Assembly (NCBI GenBank): GCA_029245865.1
Contig: JAQWOM010000012.1
Span: 1 to 33,166, forward strand
Reading direction: 5' to 3'
Length of the DNA stretch: 33,166 nt
DNA from: Planctomycetota bacterium
Lineage (GTDB): Bacteria; Planctomycetota; B15-G4
The position numbers were made by a program, and so were the translations under genes. The stretch's first letter is position 1; each line of letters begins with the position of its first letter. Below are positions 22,675 through 30,885 of this stretch, in pieces. The notes under the pieces were generated by a model. The model saw only the letters and a program-made list of their open reading frames with translations, had not been told where the DNA came from and searched no databases.

Positions 22675-24447
22675 ATGGCCGAATCTCTCTCTCGTGCAGA
22701 AGCTGACGCCAAGCCCGGCGTGCCGCCATCGTCGAGCCTGCCGTCGTTGCTGTTTCTGCTTCTGGCGCTCGCTGTCGGTCTGGTCTTGCGGGTCGGTTAT
22801 GCAGAGTCTCCCGAGGTCGGCGTCGGGGAATGGGAAGCCGATGGTTTCGTGGCCACCTGGGAAGGTCGTTCCTGGGGAGCTTTGAACCGGCTTCGACCCC
22901 CGGGATTGCCCTTGGTACTGAGCCAGGTTGGCAAGGTGCTTCCCGTTGAGGGTTTGACGGATGTTCGCTTGCTGTCGGTGGGCTTTTCGGTGTTGGGTCT
23001 CATGGCGGCGTGGTTGTGTGCTGGCGCGCTGGCGTCCATCTCGGGCCTGAAGCGTCGGTCGATGGTGAGGGCTGCGGGATGGATGACGGCACTTTGGGCC
23101 GTGCAACCGACACTCTTGATGGCCTCGGTCAGTCCAACGCCCGAACTCTTGACGGGCATCACGGCCTGCCTCCTGGTGGCGTCTCTGGCTTACGCCCGCC
23201 GTTCTGCGGGGTGGTTGTCCTGGTTGTTTGCCAGTTCGTCCGCCGCAGCTTTTCTCGTGTGCGGCGGCATTCTGGCTGCCGTGGCACTCGCGGTCGGTGT
23301 GGTCGTTTATCTCATGCCTGTGCCGCCCGTTGGTCGCGCTCTCGCGGTGTTGTGCGGACTCGCGCTGGCGTTGGGAGCGGGCTGGTTCGTGCAACGGGGG
23401 CCCGATGTCGAGCGTCCCTGGTCTCCGGACGGCGCCTGGACCTACTCGGGGCTCGCGATGCTCGGGACGTCCGGCCCCCATCCGAATGACATTCCGACGC
23501 ATGCCGATCTGCGTGCTCGACAGACCTTTCAAACCGTTGCCGAGGCGGCACAGAACACGGAGGCAGGCACGATCGCCCGCCTCTGGGGTGGCCGTTTGAT
23601 TGGCCAACTGCTGGGAGCGCGTCGACTCGAGCCACTCGCCTTGGCTGCGGGAGCCGAACTCGAGCTTGCAGGCGACACACGGGCTTCGATCGAAGCGACC
23701 TCTTCGCCTGCTGTGCTTGGCCTGGGTGCTTTCGATCTGTTCCTCCGGGGCGGCTTGTTGCTGTTCGCCTTGACGGTCATCGGGTTGCTCGGGCGTGGCA
23801 GTTCGACGTCGTCGTGGCCTCGCGCAGGCGTTGTTGTCGGCACGCTGGTCTGGCTGTTGATGCTGGCTGTCGGTGGAATCGGTCCGGTGGCCGTGGCTCC
23901 TTTCGATCTGTTGTTGCTGGGTGTCGCCGGCGCGGGTGTTGTGGGTGCGGATCCCACCAAGGTCTGGACGAGGCGGCTTGCGTTCGCCGTGGGCGGTGTT
24001 CTTCTGGGCACGTTCCTCTGGACCGCGGGATGGCGTGACGCCCCCCTGGATCGATGGACAACTGAAGTGGGTCACGGCAATGGCGAGGGGCGCTATCTCG
24101 TGAGTGTCTTGCAAGACGGCGGGCCCACGGCCACGGACGGCCCGGGGCAGTTCAGCGCGGCGCATTTCCTGTCACTCTGGAACACCCCCCTCCTCCGCAT
24201 GCCGGAGGCTGCGAACCGCCATGCTGCGGAGGCATGGAAGCAACTGATCTCTACAGAGCGTGGGGATGCCGCCCTGGAGTTGCTGGTTCGGACGCTGGTG
24301 GAGTGCCATCAGTACGCCGATGCCGCCCGACTGGCCGCAGATTTCCACAGTTCGATGGGACTCGATGACACCCGCTCTTCGTTGCTGCTGCACTGGGTTC
24401 AGGACGAGCAGCGCAAATCCGAGAACCTCCCCATCCGCCGCCTCTGA
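22675..24447 (+). CDS. Polytopic membrane protein, GT-C glycosyltransferase-like
   Basis: This is an inner-membrane protein with about ten hydrophobic segments in its first 400 residues (first helix about 24-42) and a soluble C-terminal region (about 415-590). The first loop reads EWEADGFVATWEG and then NRLRPPGLPLVLSQVGK. The acidic residues followed by RPPGLPL resemble the first loop of lipid-linked-sugar transferases of the GT-C fold (PMT/ArnT/GT39 type). I see no other diagnostic motif, so the enzyme assignment is tentative. I chose ATG 22675 because GGAG lies about 10 bases upstream; a TTG at 22657 would add six residues. It is divergent from rsmJ. The soluble tail contains a helical LLVRTLVECHQYADAARLAADF stretch that could be a TPR-like repeat. 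Confidence 0.6.
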   Translation: MAESLSRAEADAKPGVPPSSSLPSLLFLLLALAVGLVLRVGYAESPEVGVGEWEADGFVATWEGRSWGALNRLRPPGLPLVLSQVGKVLPVEGLTDVRLLSVGFSVLGLMAAWLCAGALASISGLKRRSMVRAAGWMTALWAVQPTLLMASVSPTPELLTGITACLLVASLAYARRSAGWLSWLFASSSAAAFLVCGGILAAVALAVGVVVYLMPVPPVGRALAVLCGLALALGAGWFVQRGPDVERPWSPDGAWTYSGLAMLGTSGPHPNDIPTHADLRARQTFQTVAEAAQNTEAGTIARLWGGRLIGQLLGARRLEPLALAAGAELELAGDTRASIEATSSPAVLGLGAFDLFLRGGLLLFALTVIGLLGRGSSTSSWPRAGVVVGTLVWLLMLAVGGIGPVAVAPFDLLLLGVAGAGVVGADPTKVWTRRLAFAVGGVLLGTFLWTAGWRDAPLDRWTTEVGHGNGEGRYLVSVLQDGGPTATDGPGQFSAAHFLSLWNTPLLRMPEAANRHAAEAWKQLISTERGDAALELLVRTLVECHQYADAARLAADFHSSMGLDDTRSSLLLHWVQDEQRKSENLPIRRL

Positions 24448-24534
24448 AGAGGACCTTCGGCTTTTCGCTGGAACCGGCGTGTCTCACGTGGAGAATTCCC
24501 CCCGAGAGCACACAGGTTGGGAGACTTGTTCGAC

Positions 24535-25374
24535 ATGTCTGTGGAAGGTGCAGGGGAAATGGAGCCTGAGCCGGAACGTACGGCGACGCCTCGGATTCCA
24601 GATCGATTGATGGTTCGCAATGACGCCGGTGCGCCTCGAATGGCGCCCTCGGATGTCTTGGAGGCCGCTCATGAGGCGCGGCTTATCCAGGCCGGTCAGA
24701 TGTTGGCTGGCATTGTCCACGAGATCAGGAACCCGCTGGCTGTCATTCAGGGCTATGCGCAGCTCTTGCAGGAGAGCCTTGCGGATGCAGATGCCACCGA
24801 AGATGTGGGCCGCATTATCCAGGAGACGAAGCGTCTCGGCGCCTTGGTCGATGACATGTTGTCACTCGTCCGGCGTGACGGTGGACAGCGCGAAAGCAGC
24901 ATCGATCTGGCACGCTCTGTTCAGGCTGCCTTGAACCTCACGACGCACGCCATGCGCCAGGCCGCTGTCACGGTTGTCTCTGACGTGCCTGACAATGGTT
25001 GTTATGTGAAAGGCCAGCAGGGCGCCTGCATGCAGGTACTGTTGAATCTTCTCGACAACGCGCGGGAGAGTCTCGAGGAGAGCGGCAAGAAAGACCGAGA
25101 GATTTCGATTCACATCGAAGAGGGACGCTGGGAAGCCGAGCGCGGTGAATACTGGCGCGTGGATGTTTCGAACAACGGCCCCCCCATCCCCTCGAAGGTT
25201 GCTGACACGATTTTTGATTCGTTCTTCACCACAAAGCAGGCGCGAGCCGGCACCGGGCTCGGGCTCGCGCTGTGCCGCGAAATCCTGGAACGATTTGGTG
25301 GGTCGATCTGTTTACTTGACCCGGGGCATGGAGACCGTGGGGTTGTGTTTCGTCTCGAGTTGCCCAAGGCTTAG
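24535..25374 (+). CDS. Soluble sensor histidine kinase
   Basis: This two-component histidine kinase has no membrane helix and no recognisable sensor domain; residues 1-45 are a short acidic, proline-containing lead. The HisKA helix carries the phospho-acceptor H62 (GIVHEIRNPLAVIQGYAQLL). The ATPase domain has the N-box NLLDNA (171-176), a G1-like box DVSNNGPPI (210-218), an F-box FDSFFTTK and the G2 box GTGLGL (239-244). The length is 279. I chose ATG 24535 with GGGAG 11 bases upstream. No response regulator gene is adjacent, so it is an orphan kinase in this window; its partner must be elsewhere. It is followed by cvpA on the same strand after 53 bases. Confidence 0.9.
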   Translation: MSVEGAGEMEPEPERTATPRIPDRLMVRNDAGAPRMAPSDVLEAAHEARLIQAGQMLAGIVHEIRNPLAVIQGYAQLLQESLADADATEDVGRIIQETKRLGALVDDMLSLVRRDGGQRESSIDLARSVQAALNLTTHAMRQAAVTVVSDVPDNGCYVKGQQGACMQVLLNLLDNARESLEESGKKDREISIHIEEGRWEAERGEYWRVDVSNNGPPIPSKVADTIFDSFFTTKQARAGTGLGLALCREILERFGGSICLLDPGHGDRGVVFRLELPKA

Positions 25375-25427
25375 CGCCTGACGCGGATGGATGCTCGCCT
25401 TCATGACGAGCCTGGAGGGTTGGCTGC

Positions 25428-26018
25428 ATGTCTTTTTCTTTTCTCGATGGCATCTCCTGGGTCGACGCGACAGTCGTCTTGATGGTGGTCATCTTTGGGG
25501 TCATCGGGCTCTTCAAAGGCGCCATCCGATTCATCGTGAGCCTTGCGACCGTCGTGGTTGGCATCGCCCTGGCCGGGGCATTCGGCGAGAGCCTTGGAGC
25601 CCAGAATTGGCCGCTAATTTCCGACACGGACAATCACGAAGAGATCGGGGTGCTCGTGGGATGCGCCCTTGTCTTTGCCGGCACTCTGCTGCTTGGCGCG
25701 TTGGTGTCCAAGGTCTTGCGGGCGGCGGCCGAGGAAACAGATCTCGGCGGGATGGACAGGTTGCTTGGGCTGCTCTTTGGTGTGGTGCGGGGCCTGCTCT
25801 GGTCGGCGTTGCTTGTGACCCTTCTCATGTTTATCGAAGGGCAGTTTTCAAGCCTGACGTCTTTGCACGGCGCACTTGAAGACAGTTGGGCACTGGAGAT
25901 GACACGCAAGCTGGCGGGTGTCTGCGGAGGCTGGTTCCCCACCCCCATGGGTGACTGGCTGTCGCACACGCTCGACATGTCTTCGAGCGAGGTGCTTTCG
26001 CCGGAGATTCCGCGCTAG
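25428..26018 (+). CDS. CvpA family membrane protein
   Basis: This small inner-membrane protein resembles CvpA, known from colicin V production and linked to envelope integrity. The N-terminus is typical: WVDATVVLMVVIFGVIGLFKGAIRF (11-35), then three further hydrophobic segments. The family hallmark DRLLGLLFGVVRGLL is at 110-124. The length of 196 is normal. GGAGG at 25414-25418 is well placed before ATG 25428. It ends 3 bases before the stop of the convergent cytochrome gene. The link to the preceding kinase is by proximity only. Confidence 0.86.
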   Translation: MSFSFLDGISWVDATVVLMVVIFGVIGLFKGAIRFIVSLATVVVGIALAGAFGESLGAQNWPLISDTDNHEEIGVLVGCALVFAGTLLLGALVSKVLRAAAEETDLGGMDRLLGLLFGVVRGLLWSALLVTLLMFIEGQFSSLTSLHGALEDSWALEMTRKLAGVCGGWFPTPMGDWLSHTLDMSSSEVLSPEIPR

Positions 26019-26021
26019 CGG

Positions 26022-28262
26022 TCAGCTTTTCAAAAGGCCGTGTTTGCGCAGGGATGCGTTCAGTTCTTCGTTCTTATTGAAGATGCCTTTGAGTCTCTGA
26101 AGCAACTCGAAGGCTTCGGTGCCACGACCTCGATCGACAAGTATGTCGACCTGCATGAGGTAGGCAGGCATCAAGATTTCTGTGAGTTCTGGTGCGTCGG
26201 GAGGTGCGATGAGTTGCGCATGGCTCAAAGCGTGGTCCTCATCGCGAACGCTGTCGTCATCGCTTTTGAGTAGAAGCTGGATGTACGCGATGTTCATTCC
26301 CATGTCGCCTGGTTGCCCGGCCAGGTAGTCGCGGAACAGGGCCAGGCTTCCGGGGGCGTCGTGGTGCTTCTCGAGGTACTTCGAGGTGTAGTAGGTCAGT
26401 TCTGGCCAGTCAGTCCTGCCATTCATGTAGGACTTGATCATGGGGAGCCCCTCGCCGGGTCGCCCCATACCGACCAGGGCGCGGCCTTCCAGGTAGTCTT
26501 CCCATTCGGTTGCTTTGCCGCGTGCGCGCATGCGTTGAATGGCCTTTTGCGAGTCGGACCAGGCCACGAGGAGCGCAGGGTCATCGACGCGCATGGGTGG
26601 GCACGCAATGGAATCGAGGGCCGCAGTGCGATCGAACAGTGGGTCGCGATCTTCGTTGTGGCAGGTTTTACAGTCCATTGCCTTGGCGTTGGCGGTCACG
26701 TAGAGCGGGTCGACCACCAGTCGCGTGTTGAAGGCATGAGGACCTTGGACCTCGTGGCAATGCAGGCAGGTGACCGCCCCGAAGGGAGCTTCATGCCGTG
26801 GGTCGCGGTAGCCCCCCATCAGGCCAAACCCGGCGGTGTGGCAGATGAGACACGAACTGTCATTTTGCCGACCCATCTCGGCGAGTCGGTCATAGCTGTT
26901 GGCGTGAGATGTGGCGGCCCAGTACTCAAACTGTTCTGAGTGGCAGCTGCGGCAGTCTTCTGGGCGAGGGATGGTCGCTTCTGTTGGAAGCGACCCGAGA
27001 GGTTTCTTGACCTCGGCGACGCCAGCCTGAATGGCAGGTCCGTAGTCATTGAACACAGCGGCGACGACGTCATTCTCTGCGGTTGGCTCGAGCGTCGCAC
27101 TTTGATGATCAAGAAAAGATCCTGGCCAGTTTCGAACTTCTTCCACCCAGGCCGTGTTTTCTTCCATGAGTTCGCACTTCAGGATGAAGTTTTCGGGATG
27201 CAGTGGCAGCACGAGCGGAGCGAGTTCTTGGACATTGTCGGTGCCAAACATGGCGACATACTCGGCGAACTTCTTGCGCTCCTGGGCGATTTTCGCCGGG
27301 AGTATGTGGCGCTGGGAGATGTCCGAAAGCCCCCAGTCGCCGTTCACCACGCGAATGGTGGTGAGCCCAACCGAGCGCCCTGCGATCGGTTGCAGGAACA
27401 TCGAGGTGCCGTTGAGATTGACCACCTCTTGCTGATCGATCTTGGCTTCAGAAGATCCGATCAAGAAGTGCAGAGTCGGGATTTTGCAGAGGTTCTGATT
27501 CGACTCCACGGTGAGTGAGCTGAAGCACACGATGGCGTTGGCTTCACCTCGCTTGAGAATGTCGCGGGACAGTTCTCGGACGGCTCTTCCGGGGCTTGTG
27601 AAGGTCACTCCGGATTGATCGGACAGCGCTTCCTGGTCGGTGCGCATGCTTTCCTTCGGGATCACGCCGAGGAGTGCAAAGCGCATGCCGCCATGTTCGA
27701 CAATGATGTAGGGCTTGATGTCGTCGCGCCCCTCGACCTTGACGTTGGTGAGCACGATTGGCACGCCGCGCTCGGTGGCGCGATCGGCGAGGTCTTTGAG
27801 CCCCCGGATCATGTCGCTGTGTCCGGGAACATAGATGTCGACACCGGCGGCGGCCATGGCGTCGAGATCGACGTTGCTTCGAGCGACTGTTGCGGCCACG
27901 GCTGCAGGTGCGCTCATGATACTGGCGGGTTGAATGAGCGCATCCCCGACGCAGGCGAGAACGGCCAGGTCGCCTTGTGCCTCAAGATCTCGCGTGACCG
28001 CTGCGGCAGCAGGCAAGGCTGGAATATCGGTCGTGTCGCAGGGAATGCCTGCGCCAAAGCCCTGAAGGCGCGAGAGCCAGACAAAGTGCGCGGTGCCATC
28101 GGCAGGTGGCGCCGTGCCTTCTGCTGGTGCGGGAGCGGGGTCCCCACAGTTCGTGGTGAGCAGCAAGGTCATCACGAGCAACAGAAGGGCTGAGCGTATG
28201 GACACGGAGGATGGCTCTCGGGGATAGGTCATGAATCGCATGTGCAGGCTTTTCGTCACCAT
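26022..28262 (-). CDS. Degenerate 5'-nucleotidase-like / tetraheme cytochrome c554-like fusion
   Basis: This is an exported multiheme protein. An N-terminal membrane-targeting segment (residues about 23-38) ends TTNC; C39 may be a lipid site, though asparagine before it is unusual. Residues about 58-330 follow the layout of metallophosphoesterase/5'-nucleotidase domains (VDIYVPGHSDM, then a GGMRFALLGVI strand). The metal motifs are lost: the usual D-x-H is replaced by LSRLQ, and GNHE by PGHS. Residues 430-540 hold four CxxCH haem sites (437-441, 471-475, 499-503, 531-535) in a cytochrome c554-like arrangement (RSCHSEQFEYWAATSHANSY). The C-terminal 180 residues are helical, TPR-like. The total is 746 residues. 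The gene is preceded by a NifU-like gene with a 4-base gap, so the two form an operon. The role is probably electron transfer; partners are unknown. Confidence 0.8.
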   Translation of the reverse strand: MVTKSLHMRFMTYPREPSSVSIRSALLLLVMTLLLTTNCGDPAPAPAEGTAPPADGTAHFVWLSRLQGFGAGIPCDTTDIPALPAAAAVTRDLEAQGDLAVLACVGDALIQPASIMSAPAAVAATVARSNVDLDAMAAAGVDIYVPGHSDMIRGLKDLADRATERGVPIVLTNVKVEGRDDIKPYIIVEHGGMRFALLGVIPKESMRTDQEALSDQSGVTFTSPGRAVRELSRDILKRGEANAIVCFSSLTVESNQNLCKIPTLHFLIGSSEAKIDQQEVVNLNGTSMFLQPIAGRSVGLTTIRVVNGDWGLSDISQRHILPAKIAQERKKFAEYVAMFGTDNVQELAPLVLPLHPENFILKCELMEENTAWVEEVRNWPGSFLDHQSATLEPTAENDVVAAVFNDYGPAIQAGVAEVKKPLGSLPTEATIPRPEDCRSCHSEQFEYWAATSHANSYDRLAEMGRQNDSSCLICHTAGFGLMGGYRDPRHEAPFGAVTCLHCHEVQGPHAFNTRLVVDPLYVTANAKAMDCKTCHNEDRDPLFDRTAALDSIACPPMRVDDPALLVAWSDSQKAIQRMRARGKATEWEDYLEGRALVGMGRPGEGLPMIKSYMNGRTDWPELTYYTSKYLEKHHDAPGSLALFRDYLAGQPGDMGMNIAYIQLLLKSDDDSVRDEDHALSHAQLIAPPDAPELTEILMPAYLMQVDILVDRGRGTEAFELLQRLKGIFNKNEELNASLRKHGLLKS

Positions 28263-28266
28263 TTAA

Positions 28267-28512
28267 TCAAATCGCGACGACATCTTGGATTGACGGGATG
28301 GCCTGTTTGAGCCGAGCCTCGACGGCATGGGTCATGGTGATGAGAGAGGATGCACAGTGCTTGCAGGCCCCTTTCAAGCGGACCTCGACTCGGCCGCTTT
28401 CTTCGTCGACGCTGACAAACTCGATGTCGCCACCATCGGCACGGAGCATGGGCCGGACATCATCGAGGACAGCGCAGATTCTGGCTGTCAGGTCGTTGGT
28501 GTCGTCGGTCAT
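28267..28512 (-). CDS. NifU-like Fe-S cluster carrier (NFU domain)
   Basis: This stand-alone NFU domain of 81 residues carries or delivers 4Fe-4S clusters to target proteins. The expected motif is intact: VRPMLRADGGDIEFVSVD followed by LKGACKHCASS, with C50 and C53 as cluster ligands. It is the first gene of a probable two-gene unit, 4 bases before the multiheme cytochrome gene. Multiheme cytochromes do not need Fe-S clusters, so the pairing may only reflect shared redox maturation. No strong ribosome site is visible before ATG 28512. It is divergent from the natA-like gene. Confidence 0.92.
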   Translation of the reverse strand: MTDDTNDLTARICAVLDDVRPMLRADGGDIEFVSVDEESGRVEVRLKGACKHCASSLITMTHAVEARLKQAIPSIQDVVAI

Positions 28513-28537
28513 GATCTCGAGCAGGCGGGTGAGGGGG

Positions 28538-28560
28538 AGGCAAGTCAGGCTGAATTGCCT
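28538..28560. promoter_or_regulatory. Inverted repeat between divergent nfu-like and natA-like genes
   Basis: AGGCAA (28538-28543) and TTGCCT (28555-28560) form a perfect 6-base inverted repeat with 11 bases between. The half-site spacing suits a dimeric regulator, and the location between divergent genes suits an operator. It could also be a chance hairpin. Confidence 0.25.
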
Positions 28561-28635
28561 TCATGTCTCAGCGACAATACGCAATCATCCCGCCAAGCAT
28601 TTGAGTCCTTCTGCCAGTTCCTTCCCCGAGCCCAC

Positions 28636-28650
28636 AGAAAGCCCCTTTCT
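28636..28650 (+). promoter_or_regulatory. Perfect hairpin abutting the natA-like start codon
   Basis: AGAAAG-CCC-CTTTCT is a perfect inverted repeat with a three-base loop, ending directly before ATG 28651. It occupies the position where a ribosome site should be and no other such site is visible. It may limit translation initiation or serve as a protein site. Confidence 0.35.
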
Positions 28651-29406
28651 ATGCCCACTGGCTCGCTCCCCCTCCTGGAAGCTCAGGGCCTCGGAAAGAC
28701 CTACAAGGGCCGTCGGGGCGACGCCACGGTGGCTGTCCAGGGCCTCTCGATGCAGTGCTTCGAAGGCGAGGTCTTCGGGCTTCTGGGTCCCAATGGGGCC
28801 GGGAAGACCACGACCCTGCGCATGCTGTCGACGGTGCTCTCCCCCACCGAGGGCTCGGCACGCATCGCCGGGCACGATGTGGTCGAGCAGCCGCACGAGG
28901 TGCGTGCTTCGATCGGCTTTTTGTCCGGGAATACGGGGCTTTATCCGCGCCTCACGCCGCGCGAGGTGCTGACCTACTTCGGACGACTGCACGGGATGGA
29001 CGACTCACGGATCACTCGTCGCATCGATGAGTTCGCCGAGATGTTCGACATGGGCGAGTTTCTCGACAAGCGTTGCGATGCTCTGTCGAGTGGGATGCGC
29101 CAGAAAGTGAACGTGGCGAGAACGGCGTTGCATGATCCGCGCGTGTTGATTCTCGACGAGCCCACCGTGGGGCTTGATGTCTTGGCTTCGCGCACCATCG
29201 TCGAGTTCGTGCGGCGTTGCCGCGACGAGGGTCGCTGTGTGATTTTCAGCACGCACATCATGGGAGAGGTGGCCCGGCTTTGTGACCGACTGGCCATCAT
29301 TCATCAGGGGCGCTTGCAGTTTCTGGGCACGCTTGACGAGTTGCGTGAGCAGTCGGGTCAGGACATCGAAGAGGCCTTTGTGCACGTGCTGGAGCAGTCG
29401 ACATGA
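28651..29406 (+). CDS. natA: ABC transporter ATP-binding protein, NatA-like
   Basis: This is the ATPase subunit of an ABC exporter of the NatAB type; B. subtilis NatAB exports sodium. Walker A GPNGAGKTT is at 46-54, the region LSGNTGLYPRLTPREVLTYFGRLHGM (91-116) is typical of NatA, the signature LSSGMRQK is at 145-152 in place of LSGGQ, Walker B VLILDEP is at 165-171, and the switch histidine is H202. The length is 251. I chose ATG 28651, just after a small hairpin; the frame is open further upstream, but that part overlaps the nfu-like gene. Its stop overlaps the ATG of the permease gene in ATGA (29403-29406), a tight two-gene operon. The substrate could be sodium or another ion or drug. Confidence 0.9.
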   Translation: MPTGSLPLLEAQGLGKTYKGRRGDATVAVQGLSMQCFEGEVFGLLGPNGAGKTTTLRMLSTVLSPTEGSARIAGHDVVEQPHEVRASIGFLSGNTGLYPRLTPREVLTYFGRLHGMDDSRITRRIDEFAEMFDMGEFLDKRCDALSSGMRQKVNVARTALHDPRVLILDEPTVGLDVLASRTIVEFVRRCRDEGRCVIFSTHIMGEVARLCDRLAIIHQGRLQFLGTLDELREQSGQDIEEAFVHVLEQST

Positions 29407-30884
29407 AGCTGCGTATGGTGTCTGTCATTGCTCGCAAAGAGTTGCGTGATGTGCTTCGTGATCGTCGCACTTTGTTCTTCATGATGTTGTTGCCGATTGT
29501 CGTGATGCCGCTGTTGATGCTGGGCATCAGCAAGTTCGCCATGAAGCAGAGTGCCGACAAGCAGGCGCGGGTGCTGAAGGTGGCTGCTGACCCCGCCGTG
29601 GTGACGACCTTGAAGGCCCTGTCGATGCAGTGGTTCAAGGCCAACGCCACCTCGTTGGCTGTGGCACAGGGCAAGGTGGCTCTCGATTCGGTGGGTGGCC
29701 TGGACGGCATGCGTCGTCTGATGTCCCTGGGCGAGGGAGAGGGCGCCATGGACGCTCTCGACCTGGCGAAGGTGTTCAAGGTTCAGGCAGACATGCCTGA
29801 TGAGCAGAAGGCGTTGCTCGGCGATGCCTTCGCCATCGGTCGGTTGAGCTTGCAGACGGAGTTTGTGGACCCGGCCGACATCGATCTCTCGGGGGCTCTC
29901 GCGCAGGGTGTTGAGATTCCTTCGGACTTGCCGGCTTACCTGGCCGACGAAAAGCTGACGCTGGCCATTCAATCCAAGGCCATTGCGGCCGCTGTCTATG
30001 TCCCACCGGACACGCTGGTCGATCTGGAGGAGGCGGGGCCTTCGGTGCCGTTCAGTGTTCTGTATGACTCCAGCCAGAGCTTGTCTGGTGAAGCCTTCGA
30101 CCGACTGGATGCCGTGCAAGAGGTGTTCAGTCGCTTTCAACTCGGCCTGCGTTTGCGAGAGGCGGACCTGTCGGCCGACTTCGTAGAGCCTGTGAAGCTC
30201 GAGCGCGCCAATGTGGCGACCGCATCGCGCAAGGTTCAGGCCTTCCTTGGAGGCTTGTTGCCTTACCTTCTCTTTGGGTTCTGCTTCTTCGGTGCGCTTT
30301 ACCCGGCGTTGGATCTGACGGCGGGAGAGAAAGAGCGCTTCACGATGGAGACGCTCTTGCTGGGTCCGGTGTCCCGGCTCGAGATTGCCACGGGCAAATT
30401 CGTCGTGGTCTTTCTGGCAGCGATTGTGGCTGCCGTGCTGACGACGACTTCGATGGTGCTTAGCTTTGCCTACGGCATTTTGCCGCCGGAGCTGGCCAGC
30501 ACCTTCAACATCGAGTTCCAGCCGCTGGCGTTGGTGCTGACGGGGTCGTTGGTGCTGCCTGTGGCGGCGCTCTATTCAGCCATGTTGCTGACGGTGGGTC
30601 TTTACGCCCGGTCTTTCAAGGAGGCGCAGAGCTACACGGTGCCCCTGCAGTTCGTGCTGATTCTTCCGATGATGGTGTCGTTGCTGCCTGACTTGCAGGC
30701 CGAGTCCCACCTGGCGTGGATTCCCTTCGTGAACATCTCGATGCTCATGAAAGAGCTACTGAAGGGCAACTACATGTGGGACTTCTACGCGATCACGCTG
30801 GCGAGCACGTTGTTGCTCACGGCCTTGTCGTTGTTGACGGCTGCGTGGATGTTCCGACGCGAGTCGGTGATGTTGCGTTCCTGA
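29403..30884 (+). CDS. natB: ABC-2 type permease, NatB-like
   Basis: This is the membrane subunit paired with the preceding ATPase. It has one N-terminal helix (about 22-43, FFMMLLPIVVMPLLMLGIS), a large extracytoplasmic region of some 230 residues, and about five further helices from about 280 to the end. The motif DLTAGEKERFTMETLL after the second helix is a marker of NatB-type ABC-2 permeases. The length is 493, longer than B. subtilis NatB (about 390) because of the extended external region. It ends a single base before the stop of the convergent basic-protein gene. ATGA overlap with natA indicates coupled translation. The function follows from the pairing; the transported substrate is unproven. 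Confidence 0.88.
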   Translation: MKLRMVSVIARKELRDVLRDRRTLFFMMLLPIVVMPLLMLGISKFAMKQSADKQARVLKVAADPAVVTTLKALSMQWFKANATSLAVAQGKVALDSVGGLDGMRRLMSLGEGEGAMDALDLAKVFKVQADMPDEQKALLGDAFAIGRLSLQTEFVDPADIDLSGALAQGVEIPSDLPAYLADEKLTLAIQSKAIAAAVYVPPDTLVDLEEAGPSVPFSVLYDSSQSLSGEAFDRLDAVQEVFSRFQLGLRLREADLSADFVEPVKLERANVATASRKVQAFLGGLLPYLLFGFCFFGALYPALDLTAGEKERFTMETLLLGPVSRLEIATGKFVVVFLAAIVAAVLTTTSMVLSFAYGILPPELASTFNIEFQPLALVLTGSLVLPVAALYSAMLLTVGLYARSFKEAQSYTVPLQFVLILPMMVSLLPDLQAESHLAWIPFVNISMLMKELLKGNYMWDFYAITLASTLLLTALSLLTAAWMFRRESVMLRS

Positions 30885-30885
30885 G

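Noticed and set aside
22669..24165. 498-residue open frame on the minus strand
   Set aside because: Antisense to the membrane-protein gene; extremely rich in Arg, Gln, Pro and His with no domain or hydrophobic core.
28327..28650. Upstream extension of the natA frame
   Set aside because: It runs over the nfu-like gene on the other strand and precedes the true ABC N-terminus; ATG 28651 fits the family.
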